A DNA stretch of 64,000 bases from Topomyia yanbarensis (taxonomy: Eukaryota > Arthropoda > Insecta > Diptera > Culicidae). Shown piece by piece: positions 10,138 through 18,603 of the stretch. The DNA is taken from positions 69,481,771-69,545,770 of the forward strand of contig NC_080672.1 of assembly GCF_030247195.1 (NCBI RefSeq), in the 5' to 3' direction. The translations under genes and the position numbers were made by a program. Each line of letters opens with the position of its first letter. The first letter of the stretch is position 1. The notes under the pieces were generated by a model. That model did not search any database. It was not told the DNA's origin and worked only from the letters and a program-made list of their open reading frames with translations.

Positions 10138-11451
10138 ATGGATGAAGAGATGGGAGAACGAGTACCAGACCCTCCCCCTAAGCCTTATGCTGAAAATGTA
10201 AATCCGACTAGAATTAAAATTTACCCAGAGTCGTCAACGGGACCATGGATTGTATTTATTAGGCGTAAAGTAAAGGCGCTAAATATTATTCAAATTTCTA
10301 AAGATTTGACTTCGCGATTCTCGGATGTAAAAGAGATCGTCAAAGTCAATAAAGATAAAATACGCATTGTCGTTGGTAGTCTCAAACAAGCCAATGCAAT
10401 TGCTTCTTGCGAGCTTTTTACGCGTGAGTATAGAACGTATATTCCTTCAAAGGAAATTGAAATTGATGGGGTCATCACAGAATCGAGTTTGACTGTTGAT
10501 GACTTAGTTAAGCATGGGGTTGGTCGTTTCAAAGATACCATACTTAAAGACGTAAAAATACTTGAATGCAAGCAATTGCATTCAGTATCACACGAAGGAG
10601 ATAAAAAAGTTTATCGACTGTCTGACTCATTTCGAGTGACTTTCGCTGGGTCTGCGCTGCCCAACTATGTCATTATCGATAAGATTCGTCTCCCTGTTCG
10701 CCTTTTTATCCCTCGTGTAATGAATTGCCTTAATTGCAAACAGCTTGGCCACACAGCCACTTACTGTTCCAATAAGGCACGGTGTGGCAAATGTGGGGGT
10801 TCTCATCAAGAGGATACATGCAATGAAAATTCAGAAAAATGTTTAATGTGCGGAGAAAACTCACATGAGCTCTCTGCATGCCCCATTTATAAATTGCGTG
10901 AGGATAAAATTAAACGATCCTTGAAGGAGAGGTCTAAGCGCTCCTATGCAGAAATGTTGAAAAATGCTACCCCTAAACCCATCTTCTTAGAAAACACTTA
11001 CGCATCTCTATTTTCGGAACAGTCTGACTCTGACGGAGCGTGCGAAGGTACATCATTTGTTTTACCCGGAAATTCCAGAAAAAGAAAACAGTCTTCTTTT
11101 CCCAAGCTGCCAAGAAAGGGCCTTAAAATTTCTCCACCAATAGATAAACTGCGCCCAAAACCGAAAAATTCCGATTCAAAACCGAAATCAATTCCGCCCG
11201 GTTTTGGGAACGTACAATCCAAACAGAACACCATTACTGGAAATAATAAAATTTCGACTACCTCTGAGCCTCAGCCGGGGGTAGGGTTATTGAAATTTTC
11301 TGAAATTGTTGATTGGATTTTTAAAGCATTCAATATTTCTGAACCACTAAAGAGTATACTTTCAGCTTTCCTCCCAACAATTAGAACATTTTTAGAGCAG
11401 CTGATTGCTCAATGGCCCATCCTTGCAGCGATTGTATCTTTCAATGGGTAA
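10138..11451 (+). CDS. I element ORF1, nucleic-acid chaperone (Gag-like)
   Basis: A 437-residue protein from ATG 10138; upstream in-frame codons exist but the first ATG is here. It binds the element's RNA and forms the ribonucleoprotein needed for retrotransposition (known role of the family). Residues about 197-247 hold three zinc knuckles: CLNCKQLGHTATYC, CGKCGGSHQEDTC (one residue shorter between Cys and His) and CLMCGENSHELSAC. A basic Lys/Arg/Ser-rich region follows (KRSLKERSKRSYAEML), then a Pro/Lys-rich linker and a short hydrophobic C-terminus. No stop or frameshift, so it looks intact. Its stop codon overlaps the ORF2 start (ATGGGTAA, 11444-11451), which suggests ORF2 is translated by termination-reinitiation. 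Confidence 0.92.
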   Translation: MDEEMGERVPDPPPKPYAENVNPTRIKIYPESSTGPWIVFIRRKVKALNIIQISKDLTSRFSDVKEIVKVNKDKIRIVVGSLKQANAIASCELFTREYRTYIPSKEIEIDGVITESSLTVDDLVKHGVGRFKDTILKDVKILECKQLHSVSHEGDKKVYRLSDSFRVTFAGSALPNYVIIDKIRLPVRLFIPRVMNCLNCKQLGHTATYCSNKARCGKCGGSHQEDTCNENSEKCLMCGENSHELSACPIYKLREDKIKRSLKERSKRSYAEMLKNATPKPIFLENTYASLFSEQSDSDGACEGTSFVLPGNSRKRKQSSFPKLPRKGLKISPPIDKLRPKPKNSDSKPKSIPPGFGNVQSKQNTITGNNKISTTSEPQPGVGLLKFSEIVDWIFKAFNISEPLKSILSAFLPTIRTFLEQLIAQWPILAAIVSFNG

Positions 11452-14341
11452 TTCACCTCCTCCAATGAAAGATTCCATCACTGTTTTACAGTGGAATTGC
11501 AGAAGTATCATACCTAAAATTGATTCCTTAAAAATTTTACTGCATAATTTAAAATGCGATGCTTTTGCTCTATGTGAAACATGGCTTACCTCAAACATTA
11601 ATTTCAACTTAAATGATTTCAACATTATTCGCCTAGACCGAGACACCCCGTATGGAGGAGTGCTTCTAGGAATTAAAAAGTGCTATTCTTTCTATAGAAT
11701 TAACATCCCCTTGTTTGCGGGCATTGAGGCTGTAGCTGTCCAAACAAACATTAAAGGCAAAGACATGTCTATCGCTTCTATATATATACCTCCCAAAGTT
11801 CAAATTGGACAACGTCAAATTTTTGAGGTAGTGGAATCCATGGCTGCTCCGCGTCTGATACTGGGAGACTGCAACTCGCACGGAGTATTGTGGGGTTCCC
11901 TCTACAATGATAATCGATCCTCTTTGATTTACAATGTTTGTGACGAATTTAATATGACAGTTTTAAATACTGGCGAAACAACACGCATCCCCAGACCTCC
12001 TGCACGTCCAAGTGCATTAGATCTATCTCTGTGCTCGACATCACTTCGGTTAGATTGCACGTGGAAGGTTGTACCTGATCCTCACGGTAGCGATCATTTG
12101 CCAATCGTTGTTTCAATTAACAGTGAATTAGGCCTTACGAATTCAATCAATGTTCCTTATGACTTAACACGAAATATTGATTGGAAAACATACGAAACAT
12201 TAATTTCCACTTCTCTTGCTTCGACAGAAGAGCTACCCCCTACCGAAGAATATGAATTCCTAGCGGGTTTAATTATTGAAGCAGCAGAACAAGCCCAAAC
12301 GAAATGCAATCCTGGAATGACAATAAATAGACGGCCCCCTAATCCTTGGTGGGACAAAGAGTGCTCTGATGCATATGAAGCTAAACAAGTTGCCTACAAA
12401 GAAATTATGAAACAGAAAGGGGGTATACGTGAGAACTTTGAAAATTATTTCATTTTGCAAAACAAATTTGACAGTATACGTCGTGCCAAAAAATCTAGTT
12501 ATTGGAGACACTTCGTTAATGGCTTGTCAAGAGAAACATCAATGAGTACTCTTTGGAACACAGCCAGAAGAATGAGGAATCGAAACGTGACTAATGAAAG
12601 CGAAGATTTTTCGAATCGTTGGATATTTAATTTTGCCAAGAAAATTTGTCCCGATTCTGCTCCTGCGCAGAAAATCACTCGCGATGCTCCCACAAGTAAC
12701 GATTTCATAGATTCGCCTTTGACAATGATGGAATTCTCAATTGCACTCCTCTCATGCAACAATAATGCTCCGGGACTAGACAGAATTAAATTCAACTTGG
12801 TGAAGAATCTGCCTGACCTAGCAAAAAGACGCTTGTTGAATTTATTCAATAAGCTTCTTGAGCAAAACATTGTCCCGCACGACTGGAGACAAGTGAGAGT
12901 TATTGCTATTCCAAAACCGGGAAAACCAGCCTCCGATCATAACTCGTATCGACCGATTGCAATGTTATCCTGCATCAGGAAATTGTTGGAAAAAATTATC
13001 CTACGACGTCTCGACAATTGGGTTGAGGCGAACGGCTTGCTATCAGATACCCAGTTTGGTTTTCGGAGGGGAAAGGGAACGAATGATTGTCTGGCGCTAC
13101 TTTCGTCAGAAATCCAACTAGCTTACGCAAAAAAAGAACAAATGGCGTCTGTGTTCTTAGACATAAAAGGAGCATTCGACTCTGTTTCCATTGATGTTCT
13201 CTCAGAGAAACTACATCAATGTGGTCTTTCACCAATATTAAATAATTATTTATACAACTTATTGTCAGAAAAGCACATGCATTTTTCATATGGCGATTTG
13301 GCAACATTCAGAATAAGTTACATGGGCCTCCCACAAGGTTCTTGTTTAAGCCCCCTTCTCTACAATTTTTACGTGAATGATATTGATAATTGTATTGTCA
13401 GCCCATGCACTCTAAGACAACTTGCAGATGATGGCGTGGTTTCTGTTACAGGACCAAAAGCCTTAAATTTACAACAACCACTGCAAGATAGTTTGGATAA
13501 TTTATCAAGTTGGGCTTTGAAGTTAGGCATCGATTTCTCTACGGAGAAAACAGAGTTGGTTGTTTTTTCAAGGAAGCGTGATCCAGCTCAGCTTCAGCTT
13601 CAGTTGGTTGGTAGAACGATAGCCCAAGTCCTGACTTTTAAATACCTTGGAATTTGGTTCGATTCTAAAGGCACATGGGGAGGCCACATTAGGTATCTAA
13701 TAACGAAATGCCAACAAAGGATAAATTTTCTGCGAACAATAACTGGATCATGGTGGGGTTCTCATCCAAGTGACATGATAAGATTGTATCAAACAACAAT
13801 ACTTTCAGTAATGGAATATGGGTGCATCTGTTTCCGTTCAGCTGCGAACACTCACATTATTAAACTGGAACGGATACAGTATCGCTGTTTACGAATTGCC
13901 TTAGGTTGCATGCAGTCGACCCATACGATGAGTCTTGAAGTACTAGCGGGAGTTCTTCCTTTAAAAGACCGATTCTGGGATCTCTCTTCTCGTTTACTTA
14001 TTCGATGTGAGGTTATGAACCCACTGGTAATTGAAAATTTTGAAAGACTTGTCGAGCTTCAACCCCAAACCAGATTCATGACAGTGTATTTCAATCACAT
14101 GTCACAAGAAATAACGCCTGCTAAGTATGTTCCCACATACGTCAATATACTAGATATTCCTGAATCCACTTTATTCTTCGACACGTCCATGCAAGCAGAG
14201 ATTCGTGGAATTCCGGATCATCTACGCTCGCGGGAGATCCCTAAAATATTCACAAGTAAATATCAACACATAGACTGCCTTAAAATGTTTTACACTGATG
14301 GGTCACGAATCAGCCACTGGTTTCGGTATTTTCAACAATAA
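11444..14341 (+). CDS. I element ORF2: endonuclease and reverse transcriptase (RNase H cut short)
   Basis: Start taken at ATG 11444, overlapping the ORF1 stop by 8 nt. N-terminal apurinic-like endonuclease: WNCRSI near residue 12, GDCNSHG near residue 140 and GSDHLPI near residue 217. Reverse transcriptase: GFRRGKGTND, FLDIKGAFDSVS (about residue 575), GLPQGSCLSPLLYN, and LADDG (about residue 660), where the usual Tyr/Phe before ADD is Leu. The second copy at 62236-63999 has the same LADDG, so this is a family trait rather than damage. The frame runs into the first RNase H motif (FYTDGS, about residue 950) and stops soon after, because of a frame change near 14310. The enzyme nicks target DNA and copies the RNA in place. 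Confidence 0.92.
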   Translation: MGNSPPPMKDSITVLQWNCRSIIPKIDSLKILLHNLKCDAFALCETWLTSNINFNLNDFNIIRLDRDTPYGGVLLGIKKCYSFYRINIPLFAGIEAVAVQTNIKGKDMSIASIYIPPKVQIGQRQIFEVVESMAAPRLILGDCNSHGVLWGSLYNDNRSSLIYNVCDEFNMTVLNTGETTRIPRPPARPSALDLSLCSTSLRLDCTWKVVPDPHGSDHLPIVVSINSELGLTNSINVPYDLTRNIDWKTYETLISTSLASTEELPPTEEYEFLAGLIIEAAEQAQTKCNPGMTINRRPPNPWWDKECSDAYEAKQVAYKEIMKQKGGIRENFENYFILQNKFDSIRRAKKSSYWRHFVNGLSRETSMSTLWNTARRMRNRNVTNESEDFSNRWIFNFAKKICPDSAPAQKITRDAPTSNDFIDSPLTMMEFSIALLSCNNNAPGLDRIKFNLVKNLPDLAKRRLLNLFNKLLEQNIVPHDWRQVRVIAIPKPGKPASDHNSYRPIAMLSCIRKLLEKIILRRLDNWVEANGLLSDTQFGFRRGKGTNDCLALLSSEIQLAYAKKEQMASVFLDIKGAFDSVSIDVLSEKLHQCGLSPILNNYLYNLLSEKHMHFSYGDLATFRISYMGLPQGSCLSPLLYNFYVNDIDNCIVSPCTLRQLADDGVVSVTGPKALNLQQPLQDSLDNLSSWALKLGIDFSTEKTELVVFSRKRDPAQLQLQLVGRTIAQVLTFKYLGIWFDSKGTWGGHIRYLITKCQQRINFLRTITGSWWGSHPSDMIRLYQTTILSVMEYGCICFRSAANTHIIKLERIQYRCLRIALGCMQSTHTMSLEVLAGVLPLKDRFWDLSSRLLIRCEVMNPLVIENFERLVELQPQTRFMTVYFNHMSQEITPAKYVPTYVNILDIPESTLFFDTSMQAEIRGIPDHLRSREIPKIFTSKYQHIDCLKMFYTDGSRISHWFRYFQQ

Positions 14342-15131
14342 TTTTTCAATTTCTCTCAAACTTGCAGAACCCGCCTCTGTTTATATAGCGGAACTAGCAG
14401 CAGTTCACTATAGTTTGCAAATAATTAATACTTTACCCCCGAACCATTACTTTATCCTCACTGATAGTCTCAGCACAATTGCAGCTCTACGCTCAAAGAG
14501 GATTGATAATCACGATCCATTCTTTTTGGGGAAGATACGAGAATCTCTGAGTAACCTGACAAGAAAATGTTATAAATTTACCCTAGTGTGGCTCCCCGCC
14601 CATTGCTCTATTGCGGGCAATGAGAAAGCTGATAATTTAGCCAAGATTGGTGCACTAGATGGTGAAATATATGAAAGACCCATCGCTTACAATGAATTTT
14701 ATAGCGCTTCTCGACAGAGGACACTTGCTAGTTGGCAAACATCTTGGGACAATGGAGATATGGGACGATGGCTACACTCAATTACCCCTAAAGTATCAAC
14801 GAAGGCATGGTTCAAAGGATTGGATGTAAGTCGGGACTTCATCCGTGTGATGTCTAGGCTCATGTCCAATCATTATACTTTAGATGCGCATCTCCGTCGT
14901 ATTGGGCTCGCTGAGGGTAATCATTGTGCTTGTGGAGAAGGTTACCATGACATTGAGCATGTTGTTTGGTCCTGCACTGAATATCGTGAAGCCAGATCAC
15001 AATTAGTAGATTCTTTACAAGTCCGAGGAAGACCAATCCATGTTCCTGTTAGAGACATCCTGGCGTATCGCGATCTTCTATACATGGAACTTATCTATCA
15101 TTTTCTAAAAACAGCGTCTGTCAAAATTTAA
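14298..15131 (+). CDS. I element ORF2 continuation: RNase H and C-terminal Cys/His region
   Basis: This is the remainder of ORF2 in the frame one base further on. It carries the other RNase H active-site blocks: ELAAVHY, TDSLSTI and HCSIAGNEKADNLAKIGA, then a Cys/His motif (CACGEGYHDIEHVVWSC) conserved in the copy at 62236-63999. Compared with that copy, the linker after TDGS is shorter here, consistent with a small deletion (2 or 5 bases) near 14305-14315 that put RNase H out of frame. The apparent start at 14298 is only where the open frame begins. This single lesion probably makes the copy defective, unless it is an assembly error. Confidence 0.9.
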   Translation: MGHESATGFGIFNNNFSISLKLAEPASVYIAELAAVHYSLQIINTLPPNHYFILTDSLSTIAALRSKRIDNHDPFFLGKIRESLSNLTRKCYKFTLVWLPAHCSIAGNEKADNLAKIGALDGEIYERPIAYNEFYSASRQRTLASWQTSWDNGDMGRWLHSITPKVSTKAWFKGLDVSRDFIRVMSRLMSNHYTLDAHLRRIGLAEGNHCACGEGYHDIEHVVWSCTEYREARSQLVDSLQVRGRPIHVPVRDILAYRDLLYMELIYHFLKTASVKI

Positions 15132-15450
15132 TTAAATTCATCTCCTCATACTCTCATCCAAGGCTAATCATTCACCAATTAAAGGGTCCTAGAATATTTA
15201 GTTTTTAAATTTAGACAATAACAGAAAAAAAGTAAATAAATACACCCGAAAATACTAGATCAGTATGAAATACAACAATGTAAGGAAAAAAGCAAACAAT
15301 AAAGTGATTTCAGTGTTAGTTTTAGACAAAGTACTAGTATAGTTAAAATTAGTCTTAAGGATTTTTGTAACGTGCTATGTAAAAAAAGAAACTGGCGTAA
15401 AAAGCTATTGCAAATGCCGTGTCAAATAAACGTATGAAAAAAAAAAAAAA
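15132..15450 (+). other. I element 3' UTR and A tail
   Basis: AT-rich, with AATAAA at about 15298 and again in TCAAATAAACG at 15422-15432, ending in 14 As (15437-15450). The same TCAAATAAACG lies just before the A tail of the reverse-strand element at 61.4 kb, although the rest of the two 3' UTRs differ. Confidence 0.85.
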
Positions 15451-15462
15451 ATAGCACAACTC
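15451..15462 (+). repeat. Target-site duplication of the I element, 3' copy
   Basis: atagcacaactc, exact match to 9414-9425. Confidence 0.9.
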
Positions 15463-15826
15463 GATCACTCGAGAAACTGGCGCTTGTCATAATCGTGCTT
15501 CGCTATATCTCAGTAACCTAGCAGAATTTCAAAATTCTGAAAACGCAACTTTATAGAGATTTTAAAATTTAATAACCTGGCATATCTAACTCAGTTCACC
15601 CCAAAATGGCGTTTGTCATAAGATAGCACAACAGCGACGATACTTGCTAATAGTGGTATTGACGCTTTTCTTATACCTTACTTCACAACACGGGATATTT
15701 GTGCTGTCACAGTTAATATAACTGTTGATAATATAAGCAGGAAATGCCTGTTGTTCACATTTGTCAAAAAATGAATCATCACCTTCTGATAATTTCAAAA
15801 GGGCTGGATCATACTGTTGCAGACAT

Positions 15827-15847
15827 CTGATGAACAAATTCGAAACG
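15827..15847 (+). other. Hammerhead-like core CTGATGAA...CGAAAC
   Basis: CTGATGAACAAATTCGAAACGTC, nearly the same arrangement as 2680-2700. The stem II interval pairs poorly and no clear outer stems are visible. Confidence 0.3.
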
Positions 15848-15849
15848 TC

Positions 15850-16780
15850 ACATTACCCTAACACTTATGGCTATCAATTTGCTGCAACAAAATTAGACCA
15901 AACGCCGGGTTGCCAACCCTACCAAAGCCTTCCAACATCATCACGAGTGTCCTGTCATTCCTAGCTTCCGGGCGCACGCTATCAGTCGCCGATAGTAGCC
16001 AGTCCCCAATACGAACCGAGTCCCGAGGCGCTCAAGAAACAAAGCATGCTAGCGCGGTGGGTACGATTCTTTTTTTTCACTCAACCCGAAACAGTTCACT
16101 TCATTTTCCCTACTACGGCAATGACAGGCACTGTGCAGAGTGAAAATAGCCGCTTTTTATTATTCATATAGTATCGGTAGTGGAGTTCCGCGCCGCACGT
16201 GTACAGGATACCGCCGTAGGATTTCTAGTCCTATAACGAACATATACACATAGCCATAAATATAGTGCGAAACTGAGGTTGATCAGAAATAGTCGTCGTC
16301 ATCGCTGTTGCCCTGGCAATGTGGGGCTTTTTTACCCCATTTCCGAGGACCGGCGGAAACTCCAGCAATTGGGGGGAGGGTTAGCAGTTTTTAGGGGCCA
16401 AACGGGGGGACGCTCCTCCTCAGCAAGTCGAAAATAGAACTCGGAATGAAAGTTTCGAGTTTGCTTTTCCGGCCCTAGGCTTCAGTGGCATTTCGGAAGT
16501 CGGTCGGCTTGCACATTTTTGGCAGTGCCGTCGTCGTGTTCTGCGAGGATTGGTGAACTCTATTGAATCGATTTCCCAAAGTGTTGTTAATGCGGTTGTG
16601 TAGTTGAGAATTTGGCAAGTGTTTGGCCGTAATCGGATTTTGGTTTCACCGAGCAGTGAATCCAATGTCGCAGATGTATGTTGTTACACTGTTCCGGCAG
16701 CTGATCGAAGTGGATCAAACCAAATTTAGGTCTTAGGAGGTCAAACAATCATCGACTTCCTCCGCAGTGTTGTTTTTTTT
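15850..16780. other. Moderately GC-rich intergenic DNA, possible upstream region
   Basis: GC content rises from about 15.9 kb onward compared with the AT-rich flanks. No transposon motifs were seen. It could include a promoter for the candidate exon at 17014-17218; this is inference from composition and position only. Confidence 0.35.
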
Positions 16781-16798
16781 TCTCTCTCTCTCTCTCTC
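16781..16798 (+). repeat. (TC)n microsatellite
   Basis: A short CT dinucleotide run. Confidence 0.9.
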
Positions 16799-17013
16799 AT
16801 GTGCGTGTCAATAAACGAGTAAGGGAGTCGTAAAATCAATATTCACCGTCTAGTCGAAACGGTGGAAGCAAGGCAGCGTGAGCCAACCCTCCGTTTCGAC
16901 GTTTCAGTCGGTGTGGGGTCCGTTCGGCTCTGCTCTACTGTGCTGCGCTGTGCTGTGCTGAGAGTGTCAAGTGCTTTGGTGTACGAAACTGCGAATGTGT
17001 ACAAGGGATTACC

Positions 17014-17218
17014 ATGCGTCACTGTTTCGATACCGAATCCATACGGCGGCAGGGTGAGGAGTGGCGAAAGGAATCAATCTACCGGCAGACACCGTCCCAG
17101 CAGCAGCAACAGCAGCGGAACTACAACACCTTGATTGACGGGGGTGGGAGCCGGTGGCGGCAGCACCATGAGCTGCCGGTTGAAGTCATTCGGATGACGG
17201 TGATGCGGCAGTGGAGGT
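17014..17218 (+). CDS. Candidate host first coding exon (unrecognised)
   Basis: An open frame from ATG 17014 encodes MRHCFDTESIRRQGEEWR, then a poly-Gln tract from CAG/CAA repeats and a Gly/Arg/His-rich part. It runs to CAGTGGAG, directly followed by GTGAGC at 17216-17221, a good splice-donor consensus. Without splicing the frame ends in the TGA of that donor. The surrounding 16.2-17.2 kb is more GC-rich than the transposon-filled flanks and fits an insect 5' exon. I do not recognise the protein. No acceptor or second exon can be pointed to. It could equally be 5' UTR or non-coding. Confidence 0.3.
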
Positions 17219-17221
17219 GAG

Positions 17222-18160
17222 CTGTTTTTATTTTTTGTTTTGTTTGGGGTAGGATGGGTTTCCGTGTATTGTCCTGGAAGGTGCTTTCTGACGTTCGCTA
17301 GAAAGAAGTTTGTTCTTTTTTGCTATTATTAGGCTCGATCGTATATCATGAACATGTTTGTAGGGTAAATGTCGGTTTAGTTTCTGTAAAATCAGGTCAT
17401 CCGGCAAAAGAGAAACAAGTTTTGCTTCTTATTTTTAGGGACGTGTGGTAAACTTATTCGTGACATTCGAAAACCGTGTTATGGATTTTCTCACTTGAGT
17501 ATAAGTTTTTCGCTATTATCCCTACTTTGTACTCTCTAACCAAATGTATGTCGTAAGGTCCAATAAGAATAGATAATAGAAATTTTATTATGCCTCAGTA
17601 CCGTCTTTTCACATTGGTACATAAAGATAAGGTCTGTGGCCCCGGAATTTTGGGGGCCCCATACCGAGAATGGAATTTAATTCATGGAATTTGAATTGAA
17701 AATAATTTATAGTACACTGTTTATTGAAGTGTAGTCAATATGCAAGTACCTCTTATCGCTGGGGCAGTAGTAAACCAGCTCGCAGCCGTGTGCCATGCAA
17801 ACAAGCCGTTCAAAGGGTATCAGACAACCCGACAGAACGAAGGAAGCGGTAACTAACGCCCCACAGCAAGAGCAATGTATTTTGAACAAAAACAATGAAC
17901 CGTTTTGCTCTATACAACGTTAGAATGGCAACGAACGGTAGCGACAACCAGAAAACGGGAGCCAATACTCACCCAAGGACTCTTTAAGAAGTAGAAAAGG
18001 AAGCTATTAAAATTAATCATAAAATTATCTGTCTGGCAAGCGATTTGATGATTCTGCTCTTCGTCACATCTTGAACTGTCAACGGACAAATGCCTACAAA
18101 AGCAACTGTACTGTGTTTGTAATCTAACGAAGGCTTGATAATATTATAGCTGGCTCTATC
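17222..18160. other. Intergenic or intronic, nothing recognised
   Basis: No transposon ends or protein motifs seen. If 17014-17218 is an exon this would be the start of its intron. Confidence 0.4.
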
Positions 18161-18165
18161 AACTT
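18161..18165 (+). repeat. Target-site duplication of the LTR element, 5' copy
   Basis: AACTT, repeated at 25919-25923 directly after the 3' LTR. Confidence 0.8.
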
Positions 18166-18590
18166 TGTAATACATCTAATCACCTATCTCTAGCTCATTC
18201 AAATTAACTACCTCGGCTCGGTACACGCCTTAGCGAAACCGTCCATATGGTTCGCATGTGTCGTGAACGCCGAGAAACACCCAGCTAAAGCAAAATATAT
18301 TCAATTGTTTATTGATAGAACCTTTCGCTTTACAAGCGTTTTTCCCTACGTCCAGTGCTATCTATGGGCACACACCCTCTGCCCGAGTAGCGACCAATTC
18401 TAGGTAGCCTCTCTGTCTCTCTCCAATTGGCTTTACTCAGAATAACCAAAATATACAAACATGTCGCGCAACATGCCAGCGCATATAAAATAAGCCTTGG
18501 GAATTAATAAAAAAACATTCTTAGTCTTACCTTAGAGACGATCAATACTTTACCTTCGAAAAAATCCAAAAGGTAGCCAAAAGCTACCAG
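18166..18590 (+). repeat. 5' LTR
   Basis: 425 bp starting TGTAATAC and ending GCTACCAG. A TATA box (TATAAAA, 18484-18490) precedes an AATAAA-like signal (18506-18511), so promoter and polyadenylation signals sit within 30 bp. Compared base by base by eye with 25494-25918, I found no difference. Confidence 0.93.
18484..18490 (+). promoter_or_regulatory. LTR TATA box
   Basis: TATAAAA in the 5' LTR; transcription is expected to start some 25-30 bp downstream, around ATTCTTAGTC. Confidence 0.6.
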
Positions 18591-18591
18591 A

Positions 18592-18603
18592 TGGCGACCG
18601 TGA
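18592..18603 (+). other. Primer-binding site, tRNA-Arg type
   Basis: TGGCGACCGTGA, one base after the 5' LTR. From family knowledge this begins with the TGG that pairs with a tRNA CCA end and corresponds to the tRNA-Arg primer used by Drosophila mdg1/412-type elements. Confidence 0.75.

Larger units (their letters stand above)
9426..15450 (+). mobile_element. I-clade non-LTR retrotransposon, full length
   Basis: A 6.0 kb element with a 5' UTR (9426-10137), ORF1 with zinc knuckles, ORF2 with endonuclease, RT and RNase H, a short 3' UTR with AATAAA-type signals, and a terminal run of As (15437-15450). An exact 12-bp target duplication flanks it, the hallmark of target-primed reverse transcription. 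Possession of an RNase H domain after RT plus the three-knuckle ORF1 places it with the I clade. It appears full length at the 5' end, starting TCATCATAACAG. Only one obvious coding lesion (near 14310) is visible. Insertion is inside an older MITE-like element. Confidence 0.93.
8590..15639. mobile_element. Inverted-repeat DNA element split by an I retrotransposon
   Basis: Terminal inverted repeats of about 36 bp, nearly identical, lie at 8590-8625 (begins cgtcgctgttgtgctatc) and 15604-15639 (its complement). A 4-bp direct repeat ATAC flanks them (8586-8589, 15640-15643). Subterminal copies of ttgtcataagatagcacaac recur inside (9405, partly 15484). Removing the nested retrotransposon and one target duplication leaves about 1.0 kb with no transposase, so this is a non-autonomous MITE-like element. 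Superfamily is unclear. Confidence 0.75.
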
